Part shown: positions 41,377-50,987 of the stretch, in pieces | Layout of the letters: each line of letters opens with the position of its first letter | Numbering within the stretch: the first letter of the stretch is position 1 | Assembly (NCBI RefSeq): GCF_035918095.1 | Contig: NZ_CP109137.1 | Coordinates: 6,512,001-6,576,000, forward strand | Length of the DNA stretch: 64,000 bases | Source of the DNA: Streptomyces sp. NBC_01750 | Lineage (GTDB): Bacteria; Actinomycetota; Actinomycetes; Streptomycetales; Streptomycetaceae | Reading direction: 5' to 3' | The notes under the pieces: generated by a model | What the model was told of the DNA's origin: nothing | The model's input: only the letters and a program-made list of their open reading frames with translations | The model's database searches: none | Translations under genes and position numbers: made by a program

Positions 41377-41675
41377 GTCGTGATCCCCCTGGGACTTCTT
41401 GACTCTGAACTGTAGAAACTTTGCGCGGCGTTGCTCAGCCGGCTGCCGTACCCGGAGGCCGGCTGCGGCTCCCACTATGCCGGTGCCGATGGGGACGGTT
41501 CGCAGCAGGTCTGCGGTTCCGTCGCCCCAAGGATCTTCCGAATGCCCGTAATCCCAGGCTCCCGGCGTCGTTGGTACGTACGGGGCACTCAAGGTCAGCG
41601 TTCAGCCTGGGTGGGCGGCCCACGAACGCTGTACCGATGTGCAACGCAACTGTTACAGCTGGAGGACCAACAGCC
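41377..41675 (+). other. Divergent intergenic region, protease / siderophore operon
   Basis: 299 bases with promoters for both directions. I looked for the actinobacterial iron box (TTAGGTTAGGCTAACCTAA type) and did not find one. GGAGG at 41661-41665 serves the aminotransferase. No gene is visible. Confidence 0.6.
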
Positions 41676-43052
41676 GTGGCCGTGACCGAACCTGTTCCGG
41701 TGGCGCTGCCTGCCGCGCACGAGGGGATTCTGCGCCGACAGTCGCTCCGCGAATCTGCGGCCCGTACGTATGCACGCTCGCTGCCGATCGTTCCCGTGCG
41801 GGCCCGGGGACTGACAATCGAGGGAGCAGACGGACGCCGCTATCTCGACTGCCTTTCCGGGGCGGGTACTTTGGCGCTCGGGCACAACCATCCTGTGGTT
41901 CTCGAAGCGATCAGAAAGGTGATCGACTCAGGGGCACCGCTGCATGTCCTCGACCTCGCCACACCGGTCAAGGACGCGTTCACCACCGAGCTGTTCGCCA
42001 CGCTGCCACCGCAGTTCGCCGACGACGCACGGGTCCAGTTCTGCGGGCCTGCCGGGACTGACGCCGTCGAAGCCGCCCTCAAACTCGTCCGCACGGCGAC
42101 CGGCCGCAGCGGCCTCCTTGCTTTCACCGGCGCGTACCACGGAATGACGGCCGGTGCGCTCGACGCCTCGGGCGGCGCCACCGACGTGCGCGTGACCCGG
42201 CTGCCCTTCCCACAGAACTACCGCTGCCCCTTCGGGGTCGGCGGCGAACGCGGTGCCGAACTGGGGGCCCGCTGGACCGAGAACCTCCTCGACGATTCCA
42301 AGGGCGGAGTGCCCACGCCGGCCGGGATGATCCTGGAACCGGTCCAGGGTGAGGGCGGAGTGATCCCGGCCCCCGATGCCTGGATGCGCAGGATGCGGGA
42401 GATCACCACCGCCCGCTCCATTCCGCTGATCGCCGACGAGGTGCAGACGGGAGTCGGGCGCACCGGTGCCTTCTGGGCGGTCGAACACAGCGGTGTCGTG
42501 CCCGATGTGATGGTGCTCTCCAAAGCGATCGGCGGCTCCCTTCCACTGGCTGTCATCGTCTACCGGTCCGCACTCGACGCCTGGCAGCCCGGCGCCCACG
42601 CAGGCACCTTCCGCGGCAACCAACTCGCCATGGCGGCGGGCGCGGCCACCCTCGCGTTCGTACGCGAGAACCGGCTCGCCGACCGAGCCGCGACCCTCGG
42701 TGCGCGCATGCTGGGACGGCTCCAGGGACTGGCCGCGGCCCACCCCTGCATCGGAGACGTACGTGGCCGGGGCCTCATGATCGGCGTCGAGCTGGTCGAC
42801 CCGGACGCCGCCGCCCCCGACGCCCTGGTTCCGCCGACCGCCCCCGTACTCGCAGCCGCTGTCCAGCAGGAGTGCCTGAACCGCGGGCTCATCGTCGAAC
42901 TCGGCGGACGCCACTCCGGTGTTGTACGGCTGCTCCCTCCTCTCACCCTCACCGACGAACAGGCCGTGGCCGTCCTCGACCGCTTCGCCGACGCCCTGGC
43001 CGACGCCGAGCGTTCCATGCGACACCGCACCGACAACGGGCAGTTGCACTGA
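41676..43052 (+). CDS. Diaminobutyrate-2-oxoglutarate transaminase-like (siderophore operon)
   Basis: A 458-residue class III PLP aminotransferase, resembling diaminobutyrate transaminases such as RhbA. The PLP lysine is in LSKAIGGSLP, with IADEVQTGVGRTG and GTFRGNQLA as further family motifs. It would make L-2,4-diaminobutyrate from aspartate semialdehyde. GTG 41676 is chosen for its GGAGG; an ATG at 41637 is in frame. First gene of a four-gene NIS operon, 27 bases before the next gene. No decarboxylase gene follows, unlike rhbAB. Confidence 0.87.
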   Translation: MAVTEPVPVALPAAHEGILRRQSLRESAARTYARSLPIVPVRARGLTIEGADGRRYLDCLSGAGTLALGHNHPVVLEAIRKVIDSGAPLHVLDLATPVKDAFTTELFATLPPQFADDARVQFCGPAGTDAVEAALKLVRTATGRSGLLAFTGAYHGMTAGALDASGGATDVRVTRLPFPQNYRCPFGVGGERGAELGARWTENLLDDSKGGVPTPAGMILEPVQGEGGVIPAPDAWMRRMREITTARSIPLIADEVQTGVGRTGAFWAVEHSGVVPDVMVLSKAIGGSLPLAVIVYRSALDAWQPGAHAGTFRGNQLAMAAGAATLAFVRENRLADRAATLGARMLGRLQGLAAAHPCIGDVRGRGLMIGVELVDPDAAAPDALVPPTAPVLAAAVQQECLNRGLIVELGGRHSGVVRLLPPLTLTDEQAVAVLDRFADALADAERSMRHRTDNGQLH

Positions 43053-43079
43053 CCCGGACAAATCACAAGGAAGCCCTGC

Positions 43080-44981
43080 GTGAACCCCAACCCCGCGCCC
43101 GATGCGCCCGAGGCCGACGGCCGTCCCCCCACCCATCACCTAGGACAGGACGGAATGTGTGGCCCCCTCGCGGTAGAGGAGGCGACGGTGCCCCGCCAGC
43201 AGCCAGGTGGTCTCGGCGAGCAGCACACCCCCATGGCCGGCGCGTCCTTCGGCGACCGAGCGGCTGAGCTCCTCGACCATCCCGATCCGCAGCGCGCCGC
43301 GGACGCTGCGGCCGTCGAGAACCTCCTCCGCTGCTGGGTACGGGAGAACAATCTCGCGAAGCCGGACGGCGACACCCTGCGCATCCCGCTGCACGCCAGT
43401 GGCACCGCGCTGCTCGTCCCCGTCCGGTACTGGTCGGTCACCGGCTGGCACCGCTTCGGCCTGCCCGCCCTGGCGAGCGGCCCGAGCGAGGCACCGGGCG
43501 TCGATGCCGTCACCGTCGCCGCGCTCCTCGGCCGGGAAGCGGGCCAGAGCGAAGGAGCCGACCTGGTCGGCCGCGTCGCCGACTCGGTGCGGCGCACCAC
43601 CGACTTCATTACCGACCGGCGAGCCCACCCGGCTCCGGTACCCGAGGCGGATCTCTTCCTCACCGCCGAGCAGTCCCTCGTACTGGGCCACCCGCTGCAC
43701 CCGACGCCCAAGAGCCGTGAAGGACTCTCCGAGGCCGAGGCCCGGCTCTACTCACCGGAACTGCACGGCTCCTTCCCGCTGCACTGGATGGCCGTCGACC
43801 GGTCCGTCCTGGCCACCGATTCGGCCTGGACCGAACAGGGCCGCACCCTGCCGGCCGAACAGCTCACCGCCCGCCTCTGCGGCGACCTCCGACTCCCCGA
43901 CCACACTGTTCCGCTGCCGCTGCACCCCTGGCAGGCCCGCGAACTGACACACCGCCCGGCCGTCGCAGCCCTCCTCGACGCTGGTCTCCTGCACGACCTG
44001 GGTCCCTACGGAGGGCCCTGGCACCCCACCTCCTCGGTCCGCACCGTGCACCGCCCCGGTGCCCCGGCCATGCTCAAGCTCTCGCTCGGCGTACGCATCA
44101 CGAACTCCCGTCGTGAGAATCTCCGCAAGGAACTCCACCGCGGTGTCGAGGTGCACCGGCTGCTCCGCACCGGCCTCGGCGAGCAGTGGCAAGCTGCCCA
44201 CCCCGGCTTCGACATCGTGCGTGACCCCGCATGGCTCGCGGTCGACGCCGCCGACGGCGAAGCCGTACCCGGCCTCGACGTCATGCTGCGCCACAATCCC
44301 TTCGGCTTCGGCGACGACGCCGTCTGCATCGCGGGACTGACGTCCCCCCGCCCTTGGCCGGACCGCCCCGGAATGCACTCGCGCCTCGCCGACGTGGTGG
44401 AACGGCTCGCCACGCGCACCGGCCGGCCCACCGGCGCGGTCGCCACCGAGTGGTTCCTGCGCTACCTAGACCACGTCGTTCGCCCGGTGCTCTGGCTGGA
44501 CGCCAGGGCCGGCATCGCTCTCGAGGCCCACCAGCAGAACACGCTCGTGATCCTCGACCCCAAGGGCTGGCCCGTCGGCGGCCGCTACCGAGACAACCAG
44601 GGCTACTACTTCCGCGAGTCCCACCGTGCCCAGCTCGAGCGCCGCCTTCCCGGCATCGGCACCGCCAGCGACACCTTTGTCTCCGACGACGTCACCGACG
44701 AGCGCTTCGCCTACTACCTCGGCATCAACAACGTCCTCGGACTGATCGGAGCTTTCGGCGCTCAACGCCTCGCCGACGAGCGCGTACTCATCGCCGCTTT
44801 CCGACAGTTCCTCACTGTGAACGCCGGCATGGGATCGCCGCTGCCCGCGCAGCTTCTCGATGCCCCCACCCTGCGGTCCAAAGCCAATCTGCTCACGCGG
44901 CTGCGCGGTCTCGACGAACTCGTCGGGCCTGTCGACACCCAGTCCGTCTACGTCACCATCACCAACCCCCTTCGCCCTTGA
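43080..44981 (+). CDS. IucA/IucC-family NIS siderophore synthetase (first)
   Basis: A 633-residue NRPS-independent siderophore (NIS) synthetase that adenylates a carboxylate and condenses it with an amine. Family motifs in order: GHPLHPTPKSREG, LPLHPWQ, KLSLGVRITNSRREN, EAHQQNTLV and RYRDNQGYY. The GTG at 43080 follows ACAAGGAAG. It lies 27 bases behind the aminotransferase. Which subtype it is (citrate-desymmetrising or not) cannot be told reliably by eye. The N-terminal 60 residues look extra. Confidence 0.9.
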   Translation: MNPNPAPDAPEADGRPPTHHLGQDGMCGPLAVEEATVPRQQPGGLGEQHTPMAGASFGDRAAELLDHPDPQRAADAAAVENLLRCWVRENNLAKPDGDTLRIPLHASGTALLVPVRYWSVTGWHRFGLPALASGPSEAPGVDAVTVAALLGREAGQSEGADLVGRVADSVRRTTDFITDRRAHPAPVPEADLFLTAEQSLVLGHPLHPTPKSREGLSEAEARLYSPELHGSFPLHWMAVDRSVLATDSAWTEQGRTLPAEQLTARLCGDLRLPDHTVPLPLHPWQARELTHRPAVAALLDAGLLHDLGPYGGPWHPTSSVRTVHRPGAPAMLKLSLGVRITNSRRENLRKELHRGVEVHRLLRTGLGEQWQAAHPGFDIVRDPAWLAVDAADGEAVPGLDVMLRHNPFGFGDDAVCIAGLTSPRPWPDRPGMHSRLADVVERLATRTGRPTGAVATEWFLRYLDHVVRPVLWLDARAGIALEAHQQNTLVILDPKGWPVGGRYRDNQGYYFRESHRAQLERRLPGIGTASDTFVSDDVTDERFAYYLGINNVLGLIGAFGAQRLADERVLIAAFRQFLTVNAGMGSPLPAQLLDAPTLRSKANLLTRLRGLDELVGPVDTQSVYVTITNPLRP

Positions 44982-45022
44982 GAGAACACAAACCGACCGA
45001 ACTGCGAGAGGAGAGCGTCGCC

Positions 45023-45757
45023 GTGTCTCCCACCGATGCGAGCACCGGCACCGGAGCCGGGCCGGTACCTCTGCTCGGCGGAGGCGCCGAGGACACCTTG
45101 GACCTGCGGCTTCCCGAGGAGCTCTTCGCGCTGTTCCGCGAGGACGAACTGACCCTCGCTCCCCAGCCCGCGGACGACGACGACGGCCACCTGCTGGACA
45201 CCCCCGCCGGCTGGGGGCCGGCCACCACTCCGCTCGGGCACTTTCAGCTCGTCCCCGTCCGGATCGAACGCGATCTGGGGCTGGTCAGCCGGTGGATGAA
45301 CGACCCTGCCGTGGCCGAGTTCTGGGAGCTGGCCGGACCCGAGTCGGTCACCGCCGGCCATCTGCGTGCCCAGCTGGACGGCGACGGACGCAGCGTTCCC
45401 TGTCTCGGCGTGCTCGGCGGCACCCCCATGAGCTACTTCGAGATCTACCGCGCCGACCTCGACCCACTGGCGCGGCACTACCCGGCTCGTCCTCATGACA
45501 CCGGAATCCACCTCCTCATCGGCGGTGTCGCCGACCGCGGCCGCGGTGTCGGCTCCACCCTCCTCAGAGCCGTCGCTGACCTCGCTCTCGACAACCGACC
45601 CCGCTGTGCACGAGTAATCGCGGAACCAGACCTGCGCAACACCCCTTCCGTATCCGCCTTCCTGAGCGCCGGCTTCCGCTTCTCTGCCGAAGTCGACCTC
45701 CCTGACAAGCGAGCTGCCCTCATGGTCCGCGACCGCGCCCTTCGCAACCTGCTGTGA
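45023..45757 (+). CDS. IucB/RhbD-like GNAT acyltransferase
   Basis: A 244-residue GNAT-fold protein of the siderophore-associated N-hydroxylysine acetyltransferase (IucB, RhbD, AlcB-type) group. The conserved HFQLVPVRIERDL start (about residue 74), MSYFEIYRADLDPLARHYPARP and GVADRGRGVGSTLLRAV acetyl-CoA loop are seen. About 70 N-terminal residues are extra. GTG 45023 follows GAGAGGAGAG. The known relatives acylate an N-hydroxyl amine, yet no N-monooxygenase is in this operon. The stop overlaps a possible GTG of the next gene. Confidence 0.85.
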   Translation: MSPTDASTGTGAGPVPLLGGGAEDTLDLRLPEELFALFREDELTLAPQPADDDDGHLLDTPAGWGPATTPLGHFQLVPVRIERDLGLVSRWMNDPAVAEFWELAGPESVTAGHLRAQLDGDGRSVPCLGVLGGTPMSYFEIYRADLDPLARHYPARPHDTGIHLLIGGVADRGRGVGSTLLRAVADLALDNRPRCARVIAEPDLRNTPSVSAFLSAGFRFSAEVDLPDKRAALMVRDRALRNLL

Positions 45758-45816
45758 ACGACCCGCTGCCTTACTTACACCGCTCGACCCGCATCGGTTC
45801 CACTCGAGGAGTCCCC

Positions 45817-47625
45817 GTGCTGAAGTCCCCCGCCACCCATGACTCCGCGGAGCCGGCCGCGTTCCCGTTCACCCCGCCCGGGCTGAACCCGCAGGGCTGG
45901 GACCGGGCGGCCGGCCGTCTCCTCGCCAAGATGCTCGGCGAGTTCTCCTACGAAGAGATTATCGAGCCGGTCCCCGGCGGGGGCGACCACTACACACTCG
46001 TGCTCGACGACGCCGGCAGCCTGTCCTTCCACGCCCGGCGCGGGGCGTACGGAAGCTGGCGAGTCGATCCGCACTCCATCGAGCACGAGGGCCGGCGCTT
46101 CACCGATCCGCTTGCCTTCCTCGCCGGGGCCCGACGGCTCCTCGCCCTCGACGGAGCCACCCTCGGCCATCTCCTCCGCGAGCTCTCCACCACCCTCGCC
46201 TCCGACACCAGGCTCGATCAGACGGCGCTGACCTCGGCCGAGCTCGCCGATCTCGGCTATGCGGAACTCGAGGGCCACCAGACCGGCCACCCCTGGCTCG
46301 TCCTCAACAAGGGCCGCATCGGTTTCTCCGCCACCGACACCGCGCTCTGGTCTCCCGAGGCCCGCAGACCCGCCCGGCTCCCGTGGATCGCGGTCAGCTC
46401 CACCATCGCTGCCTACCGCGGCGTACCAGGGCTCGCGGCCCCCGACGACCTGTACGTCCGTGAACTCGACGCTCCCGTACGCGAGTCCTTCGAGGCCACC
46501 CTGCGCGCCAGGGACCTCGACCCCGACACATATCTCTTCCTCCCCGTACACCCCTGGCAGTGGGACGAGGTGCTGCTGTCCCTCTTCGCGCCCGCCATCG
46601 CCCGGGGCGAGATCATTCCGCTCCCCACCGACGGTGATCTGCGGCTGCCACAGCAGTCGATCCGTACCTTCGCCAACCTGGACCGTGCCGACCGGCACAC
46701 CGTCAAGCTGCCGCTGTCGATCCTCAACACCCTCGTCTGGCGCGGACTCCCGACCGAACGGACTCTCGCAGCGCCCGCCGTTACTTCTTGGGTACACGGA
46801 CTGCGCGACACGGACCCCTTCCTGCGCGACGAGTGCGGAGTGATCCTCCTCGGTGAAGTCGCCTCGGTCACCGTCGAGCACCCCCTCTACGACCACCTCG
46901 CGGAAGTGCCTTACCAGTACAAGGAGCTCCTCGGCGCGATCTGGCGCGAGCCGCTCCAGCCCCGTCTCGCCCCCGGCGAGCGGGCCCGAACGCTCGCCTC
47001 GCTCCTTCACACCGACCCGCAGGGCCGCGCTTTCACCGCCGAGCTGGTCGGGCGTTCCGGGCTTGCCCCCACCGTCTGGCTCCAGCGCCTTTTCTCCGCA
47101 CTGCTGCCGCCGCTGCTCCACTTCCTCTACCGCTACGGCACCGTCTTCTCACCGCACGGGGAGAACGCCATCGTCGTCTATGACGAACAGGATGTCCCGG
47201 TGCGTCTCGCGATCAAGGACTTCGTCGACGATGTGAATGTCAGCGCCCGGCCGCTGCCCGAACACGACTCGATGCCCGACGACGTACGCCAGATCCTCCT
47301 TACCGAGGACCCCTCCTTTCTCACTCAGTTCATCCACTCCGGGCTCTTTGTGGGTGTCTTCCGCTTCCTCGCCCCGCTCTGCGAAGAGCAGCTGGACGTA
47401 CCGGAGGAGGAGTTCTTCGCGCTCGTACGGGCGGAAATCCTGCGGCACCAGGCCCGTTTTCCGGAGCTCAAGGACCGCTTCGAGATGTTCGACCTGCTCA
47501 CGCTGCGTATCGAGCGCCTGTGCCTCAACCGGAACAGGCTCCATCTCGATGGCTACCGGGACCGTCCCGACCGGCCGCACGCCGCCGTCCACGGCACCGT
47601 CCCCAACCCTCTGGGCCCCTCCTGA
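45817..47625 (+). CDS. IucA/IucC-family NIS siderophore synthetase (second)
   Basis: A 602-residue NIS synthetase like DesD/IucC. Motifs: GHQTGHPWLVLNKGRIGFS, FLPVHPWQW, LPLSILNTLVWRGL and SPHGENAIVVYD. I chose GTG 45817, with GAGGAG 6 bases upstream. The alternative GTG 45754 overlaps the acetyltransferase stop (GTGA) and adds 21 residues including a rare TTA codon (45775-45777), the bldA codon. Last gene of the operon. Together with the first synthetase it should join two amine arms to citrate or a similar acid. Confidence 0.9.
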   Translation: MLKSPATHDSAEPAAFPFTPPGLNPQGWDRAAGRLLAKMLGEFSYEEIIEPVPGGGDHYTLVLDDAGSLSFHARRGAYGSWRVDPHSIEHEGRRFTDPLAFLAGARRLLALDGATLGHLLRELSTTLASDTRLDQTALTSAELADLGYAELEGHQTGHPWLVLNKGRIGFSATDTALWSPEARRPARLPWIAVSSTIAAYRGVPGLAAPDDLYVRELDAPVRESFEATLRARDLDPDTYLFLPVHPWQWDEVLLSLFAPAIARGEIIPLPTDGDLRLPQQSIRTFANLDRADRHTVKLPLSILNTLVWRGLPTERTLAAPAVTSWVHGLRDTDPFLRDECGVILLGEVASVTVEHPLYDHLAEVPYQYKELLGAIWREPLQPRLAPGERARTLASLLHTDPQGRAFTAELVGRSGLAPTVWLQRLFSALLPPLLHFLYRYGTVFSPHGENAIVVYDEQDVPVRLAIKDFVDDVNVSARPLPEHDSMPDDVRQILLTEDPSFLTQFIHSGLFVGVFRFLAPLCEEQLDVPEEEFFALVRAEILRHQARFPELKDRFEMFDLLTLRIERLCLNRNRLHLDGYRDRPDRPHAAVHGTVPNPLGPS

Positions 47626-47677
47626 TGAACGGACACCTGGTCGCGTTGTCAGTGGTGCCCCGTAGGGTGGTCGGGCT

Positions 47678-49648
47678 ATGACGAAGCCATCCCTCCCCGA
47701 GCTCCTGCATGCCGCTGTCACCGCCGTCGGCGGCGTGGAGCGGCCAGGCCAGGTCACCATGGCCGAGGCCGTGGCCGAAGCGGTCGACGACAATGCGCAC
47801 CTCCTCGTCCAGGCCGGCACAGGCACCGGAAAGTCCCTCGGCTATCTTGTGCCCGCGCTGGCGCACGGCGAGCGGGTCGTGGTGGCCACGGCCACCCTTG
47901 CCCTTCAGCGCCAGCTCGTGGAGCGTGATCTTCCGCGGACCGTTGACGCGTTGCACCCGCTGCTGCGTCGACGGCCCGAGTTCGCGATGCTCAAGGGGCG
48001 TTCCAACTACCTCTGTCTGCACCGCCTGCACGAAGGCGTACCGCAGGAAGAGGAAGACGGGCTCTTCGACCAGTTCGAAGCCGCCGCGCCCACCAGCAAG
48101 CTCGGCAAGGACCTGCTGCGGATGCGCGACTGGGCCGACGAGACCGAGACAGGAGATCGCGACGACCTCACGCCCGGCGTCTCCGACCGGGCCTGGGCGC
48201 AGATCTCCGTCTCCTCCCGGGAGTGCCTGGGCGCGACGAAATGCGCGTACGGCGCCGAGTGCTTCGCCGAGGCGGCCCGCGAGCGCGCCAAGCTCGCCGA
48301 CGTCGTCGTCACCAACCACGCACTCCTGGCGATCGACGCGATCGAAGGCGCCCCGGTGCTGCCTCAGCACGAGGTGCTGATCGTCGACGAGGCCCATGAG
48401 CTGGTTTCCCGGGTCACCGGCGTCGCCACCGGCGAGCTCACCCCCGGTCAGGTGAACCGGGCCGTGCGCCGAGCGGCGAAGCTGGTCAACGAGAAGGCCG
48501 CTGACTCTCTCCAGACTGCTGCCGAGACCTTCGAGCGGCTGATGGAGCTCGCACTCCCCGGCCGTCTCGAGGAGCTCCCCGAGGATCTCGGGTACGCATT
48601 GATGGCGCTCCGCGATGCGGCCCGCACGGTCATCTCGGCCCTCGGCTCCACCCGCGACAAGTCCATCCAGGACGAGGACGCCGTACGCAAGCAGGCCCTC
48701 GCCTCGGTCGAGAACATTCATGACGTCGCCGAGCGCATCACCCAGGGCTCCGAGTACGACGTCGTCTGGTACGAGCGCCACGATCGATTCGGCGCGTCCT
48801 TGCGGGTGGCTCCGCTCTCCGTGGCCGGGCTGCTGCGAGAGAAGCTCTTCGCCGAACGGTCGGTGGTTTTGACCTCTGCCACGCTCAAGCTCGGCGGTGA
48901 CTTCAACGGCGTCGGTGCCTCGCTCGGCCTCGCCCCGGAAGGCACCGAAGGCGAGGACATCCCGCAGTGGAAGGGTCTCGACGTCGGCTCGCCCTTCGAC
49001 TATCCCAAGCAGGGCATCCTCTACGTGGCCCGCCATCTGGCGACGCCCGGCCGCGAAGGCTCCCGCGGCGACATGATGGACGAGCTCGCCGATCTGGTGG
49101 AGGCGGCCGGCGGCCGTACGCTCGGCCTTTTCTCTTCCATGCGGGGTGCCCAGGCGGCGGCCGAAGAGCTGCGCGGCAGACTCGACAAGCCGATCCTGCT
49201 GCAGGGCGAAGAGACCCTCGGCGAACTGATCAAGACGTTCGCCGCCGATCCGGAGACCTGTCTGTTCGGCACGCTCTCCCTGTGGCAGGGCGTCGATGTG
49301 CCGGGGGCCAGCTGCCAGCTGGTGGTGATGGACCGGATCCCGTTCCCACGCCCCGACGATCCGCTGATGAGCGCCCGCCAGAAGGCGGTGGAGGAGGGCG
49401 GTGGCAATGGATTCATGGCCGTCGCCGCGACGCACGCTGCCCTGTTGATGGCCCAGGGTGCGGGCCGGCTTGTCCGTGCCACGGGTGACCGGGGTGTCGT
49501 CGCCGTACTCGATCCGCGGCTCGCCAACGCCCGATACGGCAGCTATCTGCGGGCCTCACTGCCCGACTTCTGGTACACCACGGACCGAAACCAGGTGCGT
49601 CGCTCGCTGGCCACTATCGATGCGGCCGCCAAGGTGGACGGCAAGTAG
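47678..49648 (+). CDS. dinG: DinG-type ATP-dependent DNA helicase
   Basis: A 656-residue XPD/DinG-like superfamily-2 helicase, 5'-3', for R-loops and repair. Walker A AGTGTGKS (about 46-53), DEAH box VDEAHELVSR, four cysteines for an iron-sulfur cluster (one in NYLCLHRL, three in SSRECLGATKCAYGAEC), and motif VI ... QGAGRLVRATGDRGVVAVLDPR. It is convergent with lexA, the SOS repressor gene, separated by a hairpin. No obvious LexA box was found directly before it. Confidence 0.93.
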   Translation: MTKPSLPELLHAAVTAVGGVERPGQVTMAEAVAEAVDDNAHLLVQAGTGTGKSLGYLVPALAHGERVVVATATLALQRQLVERDLPRTVDALHPLLRRRPEFAMLKGRSNYLCLHRLHEGVPQEEEDGLFDQFEAAAPTSKLGKDLLRMRDWADETETGDRDDLTPGVSDRAWAQISVSSRECLGATKCAYGAECFAEAARERAKLADVVVTNHALLAIDAIEGAPVLPQHEVLIVDEAHELVSRVTGVATGELTPGQVNRAVRRAAKLVNEKAADSLQTAAETFERLMELALPGRLEELPEDLGYALMALRDAARTVISALGSTRDKSIQDEDAVRKQALASVENIHDVAERITQGSEYDVVWYERHDRFGASLRVAPLSVAGLLREKLFAERSVVLTSATLKLGGDFNGVGASLGLAPEGTEGEDIPQWKGLDVGSPFDYPKQGILYVARHLATPGREGSRGDMMDELADLVEAAGGRTLGLFSSMRGAQAAAEELRGRLDKPILLQGEETLGELIKTFAADPETCLFGTLSLWQGVDVPGASCQLVVMDRIPFPRPDDPLMSARQKAVEEGGGNGFMAVAATHAALLMAQGAGRLVRATGDRGVVAVLDPRLANARYGSYLRASLPDFWYTTDRNQVRRSLATIDAAAKVDGK

Positions 49649-49713
49649 TTCCCCTGCTGAACCGCAGCTACCGAACGGCACTCAGTCACACTCAACCGCC
49701 CATGGACACAGCA

Positions 49714-49748
49714 GGGCCCCGGGACCGGCGCAGTGGGTCCCGGGGCCC
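49714..49748 (+). terminator. Bidirectional terminator dinG/lexA
   Basis: GGGCCCCGGGACC (49714-49726) pairs with 49736-49748 over 13 bp with a 9-base loop, between convergent dinG and lexA. Confidence 0.8.
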
Positions 49749-49768
49749 GGTCAGAGCCGGCGGGTCTG

Positions 49769-50554
49769 TCACACCCGCCGGAGCACCGCCACCACCTTGC
49801 CGAGGATCGTCGCCTCGTCACCGGGGATGGGCTGGTAGGCGGCATTGTGGGGGAGCAGCCACACATGGCCGCTCTCCCGCTTGAACCGCTTGACCGTGGC
49901 CTCGCCGTCCAGCATCGCGGCGACGATGTCCCCGTTCTCCGCGACGGGCTGGCGTCGCACCGTCACCCAGTCCCCGTCGCAGATCGCGGCCTCGATCATC
50001 GAGTCACCGACGACCTTCAGTACGAACAGCTCGCCGTCACCGACCAGCTGGCGGGGGAGCGGAAAGACGTCCTCGACGGATTCCTCCGCGAGGATCGGGC
50101 CGCCTGCCGCGATCCGGCCGACGAGTGGCACGTACGACGCGGCCGGCTTGCCGGTCGTGTCCGTCGGCTGGGTGCTCGGCTGGTCCGATCCACGTACCTC
50201 GTACGCCCTGGGCCGGTGCGGGTCCCTGCGCAGGAAACCCTTGCGCTCCAACGCCATCAGTTGATGTGCGACGGATGAGGTGCTGGACAGGCCTACCGCC
50301 TGACCGATCTCGCGCATCGACGGTGGGTATCCGCGCCGCTGCACGGAGTCCCTGATCACCTCGATGACGCGCCGCTGCCGATCCGTGAGGCCGGAGCTGT
50401 CTGCCCGGATCCCTGGAGGTCGGCCGGGCAGCGAACGAGTGGGCTTGGGACCCTCCGGGGTCGTGGCTGCGTCATTCATGGCATGCACCGGCTCGAATCG
50501 GTTCTGGGAGCGGTCCTGGGCAGTGATGGTGGCACTGTCTGCGGTGGTGGTCAC
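49769..50554 (-). CDS. lexA: SOS repressor LexA
   Basis: A 261-residue (from GTG 50554) repressor of SOS genes that self-cleaves with RecA filaments. The winged-helix domain begins [15 protein letters not shown], the cleavage site Ala-Gly is in RIAAGGPI, the catalytic Ser in VVGDSMIEA and the Lys in ATVKRFKR. The first ~50 residues are extra, as in other Streptomyces, and a downstream Met start is possible. GAGAGGGG precedes the GTG. A perfect Cheo-type LexA box lies upstream, for autoregulation. Confidence 0.95.
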   Translation of the reverse strand: MTTTADSATITAQDRSQNRFEPVHAMNDAATTPEGPKPTRSLPGRPPGIRADSSGLTDRQRRVIEVIRDSVQRRGYPPSMREIGQAVGLSSTSSVAHQLMALERKGFLRRDPHRPRAYEVRGSDQPSTQPTDTTGKPAASYVPLVGRIAAGGPILAEESVEDVFPLPRQLVGDGELFVLKVVGDSMIEAAICDGDWVTVRRQPVAENGDIVAAMLDGEATVKRFKRESGHVWLLPHNAAYQPIPGDEATILGKVVAVLRRV

Positions 50555-50616
50555 GTCGGCCCCTCTCGAATGGTCTCCCTAGCTGGACAACGGTAGTTGG
50601 TTTCGAAAGGTTGCGC

Positions 50617-50630
50617 CAAACACACGTTCG
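50617..50630 (-). promoter_or_regulatory. Consensus LexA (SOS) box upstream of lexA
   Basis: On the minus strand the sequence is CGAACGTGTGTTTG, which matches the Gram-positive SOS consensus CGAACRNRYGTTYG at every position. It lies about 63 bases before the lexA start codon, where LexA would repress its own gene. Confidence 0.88.
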
Positions 50631-50956
50631 AGTGAAAATTCGCAGATCGCCTGACGTGGGCGTGTGGCTGGGTGTATGTGCGAACGATCTGCCGACGAGG
50701 CATTTCGGGCCACTACGCTAACCTTCGGCGCCGCGGCACGGTGAGGCGGGGTGATTCCAGTCTGGCACCCGGCGGTCCGGAATCCACGGAGCCGCGCGTT
50801 TCCCGTCGTCCCGTGGCCGGTCCCGCGCCTCCCGGATGTCGCGACGTGGGGCTTGCCGCTGGTGCGGCCTTCCCGCGGCGCCGCACCGCATTGCGGCGCG
50901 GCCCCTCCGCGCCCCCGCCGTGCGACACGCGCTGAGACTCAAAAGCGCAACCAAAC

Positions 50957-50970
50957 CCCAGATCTAGTGG
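50957..50970 (+). promoter_or_regulatory. NrdR box 1
   Basis: CCCAGATCTAGTGG. A second copy with a similar outline (CCCAGA...GTGG) begins exactly 31 bases later, close to three helical turns, which is the tandem geometry known for NrdR boxes before nrdRJ in Streptomyces. Autoregulation of nrdRJ is likely. Confidence 0.78.
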
Positions 50971-50987
50971 TTGGATTGTCTCTGTCG

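Noticed and set aside
41377..41675. Iron box (DmdR/IdeR type) before the siderophore operon
   Set aside because: No sequence close to the TTAGGTTAGGCTAACCTAA consensus was found; only weak partial matches.
50672..50935. 87-codon plus-strand open frame between lexA and nrdR
   Set aside because: No ribosome-binding site, Arg/Pro-rich translation and no family; likely chance.
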